A DNA stretch of 64,000 nt. It comes from Hymenobacter puniceus (lineage in GTDB: Bacteria; Bacteroidota; Bacteroidia; Cytophagales; Hymenobacteraceae). Within the stretch, counting starts at the first letter, position 1; every line of letters begins with the position of its first letter. Below are positions 35,479-44,488 of this stretch, in pieces. The position numbers were made by a program, and so were the translations under genes. The stretch lies in contig NZ_JACSCX010000004.1 in assembly GCF_014333525.1 (NCBI RefSeq), forward strand, positions 248,001 through 312,000. Direction: 5' to 3'. The notes below the pieces were generated by a model that saw nothing but the letters and a program-made list of their open reading frames with translations, was not told the DNA's origin and ran no database searches.

Positions 35479-37128
35479 ATGACTTCACCTTCTACCCGCA
35501 CGATTCGCCGCATTGCCAGCGCGCTGGCAGGCCTGTGTCTGAGCATGCCAGCCGTGGCCCAAACGCCCCCGAGCTGGGTTAACGCCCGTGTCGTGGGGGC
35601 CGGTACCTCTTCGCTCGGCGGTTCGGCCGTGGACGCCGCCGGCAACACCTACGAAGCCGGCAGCTTCTCCACGCCCACCTTCGTGCTGGATGGCGTCACG
35701 CTCACCAACCAGGGCGGCAACGGAGATGCCTACCTGGCCAAGTACGCCGCCAACGGCGCCCTGCTCTGGGTGCGCCAGATTGGCTCTACGGGCCTGGATA
35801 CGGGCCTCGACGTAGCCCTTGACGCGGCCGGCAACGCCTACGTGACAGGCTTTGCCGGGGGGCCGCTGGAGCTCGGCAACGGCGTTTCGCTGCCCGGCAA
35901 CACCAGCCGCACGTACGTAGTCCGCTACTCGCCCCAGGGCACGCCCCAATGGGGCAAGGAAAGCGCAAACTTTGGCAGTGGCAGCGGCATTGGCACTGAT
36001 GCTTCCGGCGCGGTGTATGTAGCTGGCAGCTTCTCCCGCACTGTCTCGTTTGACGGGGCCACTACCACCACGCCCAACAACAGCTTTGGGGTGTACCTGG
36101 CGCGCTTTTCGGCCGCAACCGGAGAGGTTCAGTCCCTGACGACGGCCTACCACTTCGAGGTGGCCGGCACCGGTACCGCCTCGTATCAGCTGCCCAAGCT
36201 GGCCAAGGCCCCGGCCGGTGACCTGTATATACTGAACACGTTCAGCCAGCTGCCGGTGGTGGGCAACACCAGACTTACCAGCCGCGGGGCCACCGACGTG
36301 CTGGTGGCGCGGTTTACCACGCAGGGCAGTTTGGTGTGGGTGCAGCAGCTCGGCGGCCCTTCCACTGACTTCGTGAACGACGGGGCCGTGGACGCGGCCG
36401 GCAACGTGTATGCTACCGGCACCTTCACCGGCGCGGCCACCTTCGGCACCACCACTTTGCCCGGCGCCGGCGACATTGATGGCTATGTAGTTAAGTATGC
36501 GCCGCAGGGCATTATGGAGTGGGTGCTGCCCCTGGCCGGCCCCGGCCCCGATGGCTTCGGCAGTCTGAGCGTGGATGCGGCGGGCAACCCTTACGTGGCC
36601 GGCAACTACAGTGCCGGGGCGCAGTTCGCCGATGCTTCGCTCCCCAACGCCGGCAGCCGCGACCTGCTGGTGGCGGCCCTCACGCCCCAGGGCCAGCTCC
36701 GCTGGAAGCAGCAGGCCGGTGGCCCCGGCTTCGATTCGGCTTCGCACCTGGGGTTGAGCGCCAACGGCGACCTGCACCTCATCGGGCGGTTTGCCAATGC
36801 CTGCGTGGTCGGGCCGTTTACCCTGAACACCTCCGCCGCTTTCGAAACCTTCCTGGCGCGCTTGAGCAGCTCGACGCTGGCCACGCAGGCCGCCCAGCCG
36901 CTGGCGCTGGCCTTCTACCCCAACCCCGCCACCGACCAGCTGCACCTGCCTACTCTGGCCGCGGGCACGCCCATTCAGCTCGTGGATGCCCTGGGCCGCG
37001 TAGCCCGCACGGCGGTTGTTGCGCCTGCCACACCAGTATCGGTGCGGGGCCTGGCGCCCGGCCTCTACACGCTGCGCGCCACTGATGCGCAGGGCCGGCA
37101 TCTGGCCGGACGGGTGGTAGTGGAGTAG
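35479..37128 (+). CDS. T9SS-secreted beta-propeller (SBBP-repeat) protein, copy 2
   Basis: A 549-residue paralogue of the protein at 33672. The signal peptide is about residues 1-29 (RIASALAGLCLSMPAVAQ). Repeats of type LDAAGNAYVTG, VDAAGNVYATG and VDAAGNPYVAG build the propeller. The T9SS type A tail runs from LAFYPNPATDQLHLP to GLYTLRATDAQGRHLAGRVVVE. As with copy 1, an MmeI-type C-terminus lies just upstream, here only as a relic. The two copies differ in most blades, so the duplication is old or the paralogues were brought together by recombination. Confidence 0.88.
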   Translation: MTSPSTRTIRRIASALAGLCLSMPAVAQTPPSWVNARVVGAGTSSLGGSAVDAAGNTYEAGSFSTPTFVLDGVTLTNQGGNGDAYLAKYAANGALLWVRQIGSTGLDTGLDVALDAAGNAYVTGFAGGPLELGNGVSLPGNTSRTYVVRYSPQGTPQWGKESANFGSGSGIGTDASGAVYVAGSFSRTVSFDGATTTTPNNSFGVYLARFSAATGEVQSLTTAYHFEVAGTGTASYQLPKLAKAPAGDLYILNTFSQLPVVGNTRLTSRGATDVLVARFTTQGSLVWVQQLGGPSTDFVNDGAVDAAGNVYATGTFTGAATFGTTTLPGAGDIDGYVVKYAPQGIMEWVLPLAGPGPDGFGSLSVDAAGNPYVAGNYSAGAQFADASLPNAGSRDLLVAALTPQGQLRWKQQAGGPGFDSASHLGLSANGDLHLIGRFANACVVGPFTLNTSAAFETFLARLSSSTLATQAAQPLALAFYPNPATDQLHLPTLAAGTPIQLVDALGRVARTAVVAPATPVSVRGLAPGLYTLRATDAQGRHLAGRVVVE

Positions 37129-37155
37129 CGCCGGCCGGTCTGGCGGCGGCCCCGG

Positions 37156-37581
37156 TTAGTGGGCCGCTTCGCCCACAGTGGCCCGCAGCATAGCGTACAG
37201 CAGGTTGTCGGCGGCGCTCAGGCCGGTGGGCAGGTTGTGCATCATCTCGGCAGGTGTGGCGTACCCAGCTGCAGACAGCAGCATTTCTGCGGCCACCGTG
37301 TCAAAGGCCATCGACCAGTTGCCGAAGCTGCGGTGTGGAATGTCTTTGTCTGCCAGCTTCATCACGCCCGTATGCCGGGCGTCGGTTTCCACCTTGTCAT
37401 ACAGCGCCTGCACAACAGCCGACTCACCTTCCATAATCTGCATAAACTGTCCGCCGCCATATACCAACGCTCCCGTCACGCCCAGGCGCTCGTTGTTGCG
37501 GCGGCACTGCTCCAGAAGCAGCGTCAGGTCGTCGTCGCTCATGGGCTGCGTGGCGCTACTCAGGTAGATGATGTGGTGCAT
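37156..37581 (-). CDS. BLUF-domain blue-light sensor
   Basis: A 141-residue flavin photoreceptor. The photocycle residues keep canonical spacing: Tyr6 (HHIIYLSSA), Asn30 (RNNERLGVTGALVY) and Gln48 (QFMQIMEGE), the same 24 and 18 residue intervals as AppA Tyr21-Asn45-Gln63. A Trp lies in FGNWSMAF. It is a short BLUF protein with a C-terminal helical cap and no output domain, so it must signal by protein contact. No obvious partner is adjacent: upstream is the tartrate/malate locus, and it converges on the T9SS gene. Confidence 0.93.
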   Translation of the reverse strand: MHHIIYLSSATQPMSDDDLTLLLEQCRRNNERLGVTGALVYGGGQFMQIMEGESAVVQALYDKVETDARHTGVMKLADKDIPHRSFGNWSMAFDTVAAEMLLSAAGYATPAEMMHNLPTGLSAADNLLYAMLRATVGEAAH

Positions 37582-37768
37582 GAACGGGTTGGTGGTGGAG
37601 AACAGAAAGGGCCGGAAAGAAGCCTTAGCCCAGGTTAAATGGCTGTTCTATATACATATTGTCCAACCGCCAGGTTCACTTACACGCAATACTCTGTGTT
37701 AGTAGCTCGCCCTGTTACAGTTGCGCTTACAAGGCCAGCGTGCAGGCAGGGCCTGACCTGCCGCACAC

Positions 37769-38851
37769 TCAGGCAAACGCGGCTTCAAGAGCCCGGCACA
37801 CAGCGGCTGTCATATCGGTGGTAGAGCTGCTTCCGCCCAAGTCGGGCGTACGGATGCGCTGCTCCCGCAAAACCGTTTCAATAGCCGCCATGAGTTGAGC
37901 GGCCAGCTCTGTTTCACCCAGAAACGCGAGCATCATCTGCACCGACCAGATGCTGGCAATCGGGTTGGCTACGTTTTTTCCTACCAGACTAAAAGCGGAG
38001 CCGTGAATAGCCTGAAACAGACTGGGATACTGGCGCTCGGGGTTCAGGTTGGCGCTGGGAGCCAGCCCGATACTGCCCGTCAGGGCCGCGCCCAGGTCGC
38101 TCAGGATGTCGCCGAACAGGTTGGACGCCACAAACACGCCGACTGACTCCGGCTGCGTCACCATGCGGGCCGTCATGGAATCTACCAGCTGCTGGTCGGT
38201 GGCTACGCCGGGGTAGTGGGTTGCCACCTGCTGAAACACCTCGTCCCAGAACACCATGTTGTATTGCATGCTGTTGGACTTGGTGACGTTGGTTACGAGC
38301 GGGTAGCCGTGCTGCCTGGCGTAGTTGAAGGCAAAATGCATCACCCGCTCCGTGATGCTGCGCGTGAATACGGTTGTCTGGAGGGCCACTTCCCGCGCCT
38401 TGCCCTGGTGCACCCGGCCGCCCACGCCGGCATACTCGCCTTCGGAGTTTTCGCGGATGCACACCATATCTATTGGGTGCTGCGCCGCATTGCGCAGGGG
38501 GCTGGCTACGCCCGGCAGCAGGCGCATAGGCCGCAGGTTCACGTACTGGTCGAAGCCCTGGCGGATGGCCAGCAGCAAGCCCCACAGCGTGATGTGGTCG
38601 GGAATATCGGGGCTGCCAACAGGTCCCATCAGAATAGCATCGAAGCCACCCGCTTCCAGCTGCTGCAGGCCATCGGGGGGCATCATGGCACCGGTTTGGT
38701 GGTAGTAGGCTGAGTTCCAGCTGAACTCCCGGCACTCGAAGCGCACCCCGGCGTGCAGCTGCTCCAGCTGGCGGAGCACCTGCCGGCTGGCGCCAATCAC
38801 CTCGGGGCCAATGCCATCGGCGGGAAAAACAGCGAGGTGGATATGCTTCAT
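37769..38851 (-). CDS. Tartrate/D-malate dehydrogenase family protein
   Basis: A 360-residue isocitrate/isopropylmalate dehydrogenase-family enzyme. The N-terminus has LAVFPADGIGPEVI, substrate-binding arginines lie in the NLRPMRLLPGV region, and the family signature NLFGDILSDLGAALTGSIGLAPSANL is near residue 250. The phrase CIRENSEGEYAGVGG and the overall length fit TtuC/DmlA proteins that oxidise D-malate, tartrate or similar 2-hydroxyacids with NAD, rather than LeuB. It starts (ATG 38851) 13 nt after the stop of a DctA-like symporter gene, so import and oxidation are probably one operon. The exact substrate is uncertain. Confidence 0.87.
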   Translation of the reverse strand: MKHIHLAVFPADGIGPEVIGASRQVLRQLEQLHAGVRFECREFSWNSAYYHQTGAMMPPDGLQQLEAGGFDAILMGPVGSPDIPDHITLWGLLLAIRQGFDQYVNLRPMRLLPGVASPLRNAAQHPIDMVCIRENSEGEYAGVGGRVHQGKAREVALQTTVFTRSITERVMHFAFNYARQHGYPLVTNVTKSNSMQYNMVFWDEVFQQVATHYPGVATDQQLVDSMTARMVTQPESVGVFVASNLFGDILSDLGAALTGSIGLAPSANLNPERQYPSLFQAIHGSAFSLVGKNVANPIASIWSVQMMLAFLGETELAAQLMAAIETVLREQRIRTPDLGGSSSTTDMTAAVCRALEAAFA

Positions 38852-38864
38852 AGCAAAATGGGGC

Positions 38865-40172
38865 CTACCGCTTCGGCATTTCTTCGCGCGACGTAGCTGG
38901 CTCCACCGGCAGGTTCGGCAACGACGGGCTGTACTGCTCAACTGCCTCTTCTACCGTGGATACCGTGGTTTTGCCGCCCAGCATCCGTGCCACCTGGGCG
39001 TGGTCGAGGGCGCCTTCGTTGTGAGCCAGGAAGATGGTAGCCACGCCGTTGCCGATAAAGTTGGTGATGCTGCGCGCCTCCGACATAAACCGGTCGACGC
39101 CCAGCAGCAGCGCCAGCCCCTCCACCGGAATCACCTTCACGGCCGTGAGCGTACTGGCCAGCACCACAAACCCAGAGCCCGTGACACCGGCCGCACCTTT
39201 GCTGGTCACCATCAGAATCCCGATGATGGTCAGCATCTGGGAGCCAGTCAGCTCCACGTTGAACACCTGCGCCAGAAACAGCGTGGCCAGCGACAGGTAG
39301 ATGGTGGTGCCATCGAGGTTGAAGGAGTAGCCGGCCGGCACCACCAGCCCCACTACGGGCTTGGCGCAGCCTAGGCGTTCCAGCTTTTCCATGAGCCCTG
39401 GCAAGCCTGCTTCCGAAGAGGAAGTGCCCAATACAATCAGCAGCTCCTCTTTGATGTAGCCCAAAAACGACAGGATGCTTACGCGGCAGTAGCGCAGAAT
39501 GGAGCCCAGCACCAGAAACACAAACAAGGCGCAGGTGGTGTACACCGTAAACATCAGCTTGATCAGGGGCAGCAGCGTGGCAATACCGTATTTGCCGATA
39601 GTGAAGGCCATGCCGCCAAACGCACCGATGGGCGCAAAAATCATGACCAGATGCAAGCCTTTGAACACGTATTTCGACAGCCAGTTTAGTTGGTCGATGA
39701 TGGGCTGGCGGCCGGAGTAGCGGCTCAAAACCATGCCCAGCACAATGGACACCAGCAGCACCTGCAGCGTGAGGTTGTCGGCCAGAAAGTGCAGCCACGA
39801 AAACTCGCCGGCCCGCTGCGTGAATTCGCCCACCGCCTGGCCGTTGAGGTTGTCGGTGGCCACGCCGGCACCCGGCTGCACCACATAGGCCACACCTATC
39901 CCGATAAGCAGCGCCAGCGTGGTTACCACCTCGAAGTATAGCAGCGCCTTGCCCCCAATGCGGCCCACCTTTTTCAGGTCGCCCATGCTGCTGATGCCCA
40001 GCGTGATGGTGAGGAAGATAATCGGGTTGATGAAGACCTTCACGACGTTGATGAACGACTTGCCCAGCACGTCCATCTGCACGGCCGTGGCGGGCGCGAA
40101 GTGGCCCAGCAAGGCGCCCGCCACAATGGCGGTCAGCACCCAGAACGTCAGATTAGTGAATACTTTTTTCAT
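38865..40172 (-). CDS. DctA-like C4-dicarboxylate:cation symporter
   Basis: A 435-residue inner-membrane symporter of the DAACS (SDF) family. Diagnostic motifs are LGTSSSEAGLPGLMEKLERLG (hairpin 1), PAGYSFNLDGTTIYLSLA, TSKGAAGVTGSGFVVLASTL (hairpin 2) and DRFMSEARSITNFIGNGVATI. The SSSEAGLP and MSEARS wording is closer to DctA than to glutamate carriers. The start is ATG 40172 (MKKVFTNLTFWVL). It is followed at 13 nt by the tartrate/D-malate dehydrogenase, which supports a dicarboxylate substrate. Confidence 0.92.
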   Translation of the reverse strand: MKKVFTNLTFWVLTAIVAGALLGHFAPATAVQMDVLGKSFINVVKVFINPIIFLTITLGISSMGDLKKVGRIGGKALLYFEVVTTLALLIGIGVAYVVQPGAGVATDNLNGQAVGEFTQRAGEFSWLHFLADNLTLQVLLVSIVLGMVLSRYSGRQPIIDQLNWLSKYVFKGLHLVMIFAPIGAFGGMAFTIGKYGIATLLPLIKLMFTVYTTCALFVFLVLGSILRYCRVSILSFLGYIKEELLIVLGTSSSEAGLPGLMEKLERLGCAKPVVGLVVPAGYSFNLDGTTIYLSLATLFLAQVFNVELTGSQMLTIIGILMVTSKGAAGVTGSGFVVLASTLTAVKVIPVEGLALLLGVDRFMSEARSITNFIGNGVATIFLAHNEGALDHAQVARMLGGKTTVSTVEEAVEQYSPSLPNLPVEPATSREEMPKR

Positions 40173-40316
40173 ACAATCGGGAAAGTTGGCTGGCGTGCAA
40201 AGAGCAGCGCAAGCACAGATAGGCAATAGCCAACGAAATCAGTGGAATCTGCGTGCGTGAGGATAGCCCGGTGGCCCAGGCCTTTGTAACCTGTTTACAA
40301 AACGGAGGGCAATTGG

Positions 40317-40402
40317 CCCGATGTAGAGACGCAATACTTTGCGTTTCGTCGCTGAACGATTTCCACGCCAGCAGACGCAAAGTATTGCGTCTCTACATCG
40401 GG
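40317..40402. repeat. Palindromic repeat, GTAGAGACGCAATACTTTGCG family
   Basis: Perfect 28-bp arms at 40317-40344 and 40375-40402, spaced by 30 nt. The text GTAGAGACGCAATACTTTGC is a known style of bacteroidete intergenic repeat. It lies between the AEC carrier gene and dctA and ends about 30 nt after the AEC stop. Confidence 0.8.
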
Positions 40403-40434
40403 CTGGCAACTCACCAGCTGGCACAACCAGCTTA

Positions 40435-41346
40435 TCAGGCGCTGGTCAGCCACCAGCCCAGCAAGGCCAGCCAAGGCAACGACAGCGGAATCCCCAGCCC
40501 CACCATCTGCGCGGCCAGTGGCGGATTCAGTCCGTACCGGTCGGCCACCACAGCGGCTGTGTTCATCGGGCCGATGGCGGCGCCCAGCACGCAGAGGTCT
40601 ACCACACGCCCCGGCTGCTGCACCACGGCGTGGTAAAGGCCATAGATAAGCAGTGGCGCCAGCACCAGCTTGTAGGACAGCCCCAGCAGCAGGGCCTGTC
40701 CGTGGGCCCGGGGCACCGCCAGATTCATTTGCAGCCCTACCGAGAGCAGCGCCATAACGGCGAAGGGCGCGCTAAGCTTTTCCAGCACGTCGCGCACCAG
40801 CGCCGGATGCTGGTAGCCCAGCGCATTGGCTACCATAGCCAGCACAAACGCCAGAAACGGCGGAAACCGCAGCACGTTGCCCAGCATGGCCCGCCACGAA
40901 GGCTCGGCAGCCCCGTACCAGGAAGCCACGGCCACGCCCAGCGTGACGCCAATCAGAAACGAGCCCACCTGGCTCATCATAATTCCCAGCTCCAGCCCTT
41001 CCCGGCCATACAGCAGCTCGAAGATCGGGAAGCCAACAAACGAAGTGCTGCTGATGCCGGCCGTCAGAATCAAGGCCCCCACGGTGCCCCGCGAGAATTG
41101 AAGCCACCGGCCGACGACGCTGAAAAACAGGTAGCTCACGCCAAAGATAAGCCACGGAGCCAGCACTGGCAGCAGAAAATGCTGGTCGAGGTGTGCTACG
41201 GATAGGTGCAGAAACGTCAGGGCCGGCATAAATACCAGCACCAGCAGCTGATTCAGCACGGCGGGCGTGCTGGCCGGCACCAGCTGCCAGCGCCGCAGCA
41301 ACGCTCCTACCGCCAGGCACAAGAGCAGCAAAACCAGGTTTGTCAT
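40435..41346 (-). CDS. AEC family transporter
   Basis: A 303-residue membrane protein with about ten spans of the auxin efflux carrier family, whose bacterial members move malonate, malate or other organic anions. Characteristic are SRGTVGALILTAGISSTSFVGFPIFELLYG and the second-half repeat LCVLGAAIGPMNTAAVVADRYGLNPPLAAQMVGLGIPLSL. It lies in the run of minus-strand organic-acid genes, between the TonB receptor and dctA, separated from each by a repeat-bearing gap. The substrate is inferred from context only. Confidence 0.85.
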   Translation of the reverse strand: MTNLVLLLLCLAVGALLRRWQLVPASTPAVLNQLLVLVFMPALTFLHLSVAHLDQHFLLPVLAPWLIFGVSYLFFSVVGRWLQFSRGTVGALILTAGISSTSFVGFPIFELLYGREGLELGIMMSQVGSFLIGVTLGVAVASWYGAAEPSWRAMLGNVLRFPPFLAFVLAMVANALGYQHPALVRDVLEKLSAPFAVMALLSVGLQMNLAVPRAHGQALLLGLSYKLVLAPLLIYGLYHAVVQQPGRVVDLCVLGAAIGPMNTAAVVADRYGLNPPLAAQMVGLGIPLSLPWLALLGWWLTSA

Positions 41347-41348
41347 GA

Positions 41349-41475
41349 AAGGGGTCTTGGGGGCTTAGGGTCTTGGGGGCTTGGATGCAGTTCCAAGGTC
41401 GATTAGGGTTGAATCCGTCAAAACAGAAATCCAAGACCCTGAGCCCCTAAGACCCCAAGCCCCCAACCTCCAAGC
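41349..41475. repeat. Inverted repeat built of GGGTCTTGGGGGC units
   Basis: The left arm (41349-41387) repeats GGGTCTTGGGGGCTTAGGG; the right arm (41431-41475) carries AGACCCCAAGCCCCCAA, giving a long imperfect hairpin. The same wording occurs at 10903-10953. It separates the TonB receptor gene from the AEC carrier gene. Confidence 0.55.
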
Positions 41476-41477
41476 CT

Positions 41478-44363
41478 CTAAAACGTCAGCGTTACGTTGG
41501 TGTAGTAGTAGGCCCCGTTGAAGCCAAACTGCGCCACGTTGCGGGAATACGGAATTTCGCCGTTGGAGTAGCTGGCGAAACGGCTGGAATCCACTTTGTC
41601 GGGATACACGTTGGTGATGTTGTTGGCGCCCAGCGTAATGGACACCACTTTGGCCGGGTTGTACACCAGCGCCAGGTCAAACAGGGTTTTGCCCTTGAAC
41701 TCCTGGCTGATGTGCCGCGGGTTGGGAATGGCTGTGGTGGCCGTGGGCTTTTCAAAGGCCGTCACGGCGCCGAAGTACGAGGCGCGGGGCGTCACGCTGA
41801 ACTTGCCGATCTGGTAGGTTGCCGACAGCAGAATCTTCTGCCGCGGCTGGGCCCGCTCAATCAGCCCGATGCTCACGGTGTCAATTAGCAGGATGCGGTT
41901 GGCGGTACCGGCCTGCAGGGCCGCGGGCGTGTCGCGCGTGTTTTCAATGTTGGTGGCGTTGAAGGTCAGGGCCAGGCTGGCAGTGAGGCGGCTGGCGTCG
42001 GTCAGCTCGGTTTTGTAGGTGGTTACCAGATCAATGCCGCGGGTGCGGGTATCAATGGCGTTGGTGAAGAAGCGGATTTCACTGATGCCGTCGAAAGCGG
42101 GAGTTTGCAGCGCTTTGATGCCCGTGTTGCCCGAGCCCTTAATCAGCCGCTCACTGTTGATGATTCGGTCCCGAATGTCGATCTGGTAGGCATCCAGCGT
42201 GAACAGCAGGTTTTCGCCGACCTTGGCCGCCACACCCAGGCTGTAGTTCCAGGAAGTTTCGGCCTTGGGGTCCTGCACGCCCAGCGGTACCAGGCGGGGG
42301 TCGTCGTTGCGCAACTGTTTGGTTTGCACAATGGCGCCGCTTTGCACCGTGGAGGTACTCACGCTGTTGAAGGTTTGCTGCAGCGATGGCGCCCGGAAGC
42401 CGCGGTTGACGGAGCCGCGCAAAGAAATGCCTTCGGTCACTTTAAAGCGCGAAGCAAACTTGCCCGATATGTTGCTGCCGAAGTCGGAGTATTTCTCGTA
42501 GCGCAGGGCCGTAGTCAGCAGCAGGCGCGCCGTAATGTCACTTTCCACATCCACATACACGCCCACGTTGGAGCGGGTGGTGTTGGTTTCATCCTCGGGC
42601 GCAATGCCGGGCCGGCCGCTGGAGCCGGGAGCCTTGGCTGTGCGCGCGGGCGTAACGCCTGGCGCAGTACCGATTGCCAGGGGCCCCACAAAATACGACT
42701 CGGGGCTGCCGCGCTCCAGCTGAAACCGGTCGACCCGGAACTGGCTGCCCAGGGCGAGGTTAAACGACTTGGTGCCGAAGAGGCCTTCGTAGTTGCGCGA
42801 CACGTTCACCTCGGTTGTGCTCTGCCCGAAAGCGCTGCGCCCCACGTAGAAATCAGTGGGCGAATCGGCGCCCATCGACGGGTTGGCAGTTTTGTTGGCG
42901 TTCAGATCGAGGTAGTTGTAGCCGTAGCCGGTGCTGAAGTCGAGGTTCCAGCCGCCAGCCAGCTTGCGGCTCACGCCCACCACGCCGGAGTAGTCGTCGC
43001 TGCGGCCCGGCAACTCGGGCAGGTAGCCGTCGGGGTGAATGGGGCTGTAGTTGACGTTGGCCGGCTGCGCGTTGCGGAAGAAACCGTAGGCCAAAATGTT
43101 CTTGCGCGAAAACCCACCAAAGCTGTACACCGACCAGCCGCTGCCGCCCACCGGCACGCCCAGGTTGAAAAAGCCCTGGTAGATGTCGGCCTGGTTGCTG
43201 CCATACACGCCCACTTTGAAAGGCTGCCCTACTTGCGGATAAATGTTGCCCCGCTCGGCGCGCCGGGCATTTTCGTTGGCTATCTGGGTGGCACTGGGCT
43301 GCGCGGGCAAGGCCGGGAAAGCCGTGTAGATGCCGCCCACGTAGTCGTCGGAGCGGTTGGTTTGCTCCTGCCGCTGGTATTGCAGGGTCAGGTTGAGGTA
43401 GCCGGGGTTGGTTTTGCCCAGCTTTACGCCGTAGTTGGCGCCGGCCAGGTACTGGGCGCCGTCGCCTTCCTGCGTGATGCCAAACTGCGTTCTGACGGTA
43501 GCCACACCGGTGCTTTTGTTGAGGCCCAGGTTGATAACCCCGGCAATGGCATCCGAGCCATATTGGGCGGCGGCGCCGTCGCGCAGCACCTCAATCCGCT
43601 CAATAGCCAACGAAGGCACGGCGTTCAAATCGGTTACTACGGTGCCGGCACCCACGGTTACGTTCAGGTTCAAAGCCGAAAACTGGTGGCGGCGCTTGCC
43701 ATCCACGAGCACCAGCACCTGGTCGGGCGAGAGGCCGCGCAGCGTAGCCGGGTCGGCGTAGTTGGCTACTCCGTTTACCCCGGTTTTGGCAGAATTGAAC
43801 GAGGGCGAGTTGAACTGCACCTGCTGACCCAGATCAGTCTGCCCGGTCAGCTGCAGCTCTTTGGCGTTGAGCACATCCACCGGCGAGGGGCGCTCCACGT
43901 CGGTGCGGGGCAGGCCGCGCGAGCCTACCACCATCACCTCACTCAGGTCGGTGGTACTGGTTTCCAGGCGCACCTCCAGCGAAGTGCGCTGCCCCACGGC
44001 AATTTGCTGGCTTTTGAAGCCAATGGCCGATACCACCAGCGTGGCGCCGGGCTTCACCGTGAGCGTGAAGCGCCCATCGGCGTCGGTGCTGGTGCCGTTG
44101 GTGGTGCCCTGCTCCACGATGGTAGCACCCGGAATGGCCTCGCCGCCCGGCGCACCCGTTATTCTTCCCTTCACAACTCCGTCGGCCACGCGCGGGGCGC
44201 CGGGAGTTGGGTTGAGCACCGTTTCCAGCAAAGCCGCCGCCGGCCGCACCGTGCCGGCGCCCCGGCTGGCTTCTGCCGCCCCCGGCAAGGCCAGCAGCAG
44301 CAACAACACCTGCCCGGGCAGCAATGGCCGGCACCGGGGAACTGAAAGTAAACGAGTCTTCAT
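41478..44363 (-). CDS. TonB-dependent receptor in organic-acid locus
   Basis: A 961-residue outer-membrane receptor. After a signal peptide and a short linker come a carboxypeptidase-like domain (VVKGRITGAPGGEAIPGATIVEQGTT, about 65-140), a plug with LRGLSPDQVLVLVDGKRRHQ and IERIEVLRDGAAAQYGSDAIAGVINL, and a barrel ending FGFNGAYYYTNVTLTF. The GSDAIAGVINL wording is typical of receptors for small ligands. No SusD gene is present. It lies between the MHS-type carrier and the AEC carrier on the same strand, so it may bring an organic acid or its metal chelate through the outer membrane. Confidence 0.92.
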   Translation of the reverse strand: MKTRLLSVPRCRPLLPGQVLLLLLALPGAAEASRGAGTVRPAAALLETVLNPTPGAPRVADGVVKGRITGAPGGEAIPGATIVEQGTTNGTSTDADGRFTLTVKPGATLVVSAIGFKSQQIAVGQRTSLEVRLETSTTDLSEVMVVGSRGLPRTDVERPSPVDVLNAKELQLTGQTDLGQQVQFNSPSFNSAKTGVNGVANYADPATLRGLSPDQVLVLVDGKRRHQFSALNLNVTVGAGTVVTDLNAVPSLAIERIEVLRDGAAAQYGSDAIAGVINLGLNKSTGVATVRTQFGITQEGDGAQYLAGANYGVKLGKTNPGYLNLTLQYQRQEQTNRSDDYVGGIYTAFPALPAQPSATQIANENARRAERGNIYPQVGQPFKVGVYGSNQADIYQGFFNLGVPVGGSGWSVYSFGGFSRKNILAYGFFRNAQPANVNYSPIHPDGYLPELPGRSDDYSGVVGVSRKLAGGWNLDFSTGYGYNYLDLNANKTANPSMGADSPTDFYVGRSAFGQSTTEVNVSRNYEGLFGTKSFNLALGSQFRVDRFQLERGSPESYFVGPLAIGTAPGVTPARTAKAPGSSGRPGIAPEDETNTTRSNVGVYVDVESDITARLLLTTALRYEKYSDFGSNISGKFASRFKVTEGISLRGSVNRGFRAPSLQQTFNSVSTSTVQSGAIVQTKQLRNDDPRLVPLGVQDPKAETSWNYSLGVAAKVGENLLFTLDAYQIDIRDRIINSERLIKGSGNTGIKALQTPAFDGISEIRFFTNAIDTRTRGIDLVTTYKTELTDASRLTASLALTFNATNIENTRDTPAALQAGTANRILLIDTVSIGLIERAQPRQKILLSATYQIGKFSVTPRASYFGAVTAFEKPTATTAIPNPRHISQEFKGKTLFDLALVYNPAKVVSITLGANNITNVYPDKVDSSRFASYSNGEIPYSRNVAQFGFNGAYYYTNVTLTF

Positions 44364-44488
44364 GTAGTGGTGGGAATGGGGGTTGAACAGGTAGGGGAAC
44401 AAAGAAAAAAGCACGGCGCACTACAGGAAGCGCCATACGCCGGCGCACCAGCTGCCGTCAGCAATGCAGAGCACGAGCAACGTCTCCG

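Noticed and set aside
35485..37101. 538-codon minus-strand open frame
   Set aside because: Antisense shadow of the second T9SS propeller gene, with repetitive translation mirroring its blades.
42105..44345. 746-codon open frame on the plus strand
   Set aside because: It lies wholly antisense to the TonB receptor, whose plug and barrel motifs are unambiguous. Long antisense frames are expected at this GC content, and the translation has no domain pattern.
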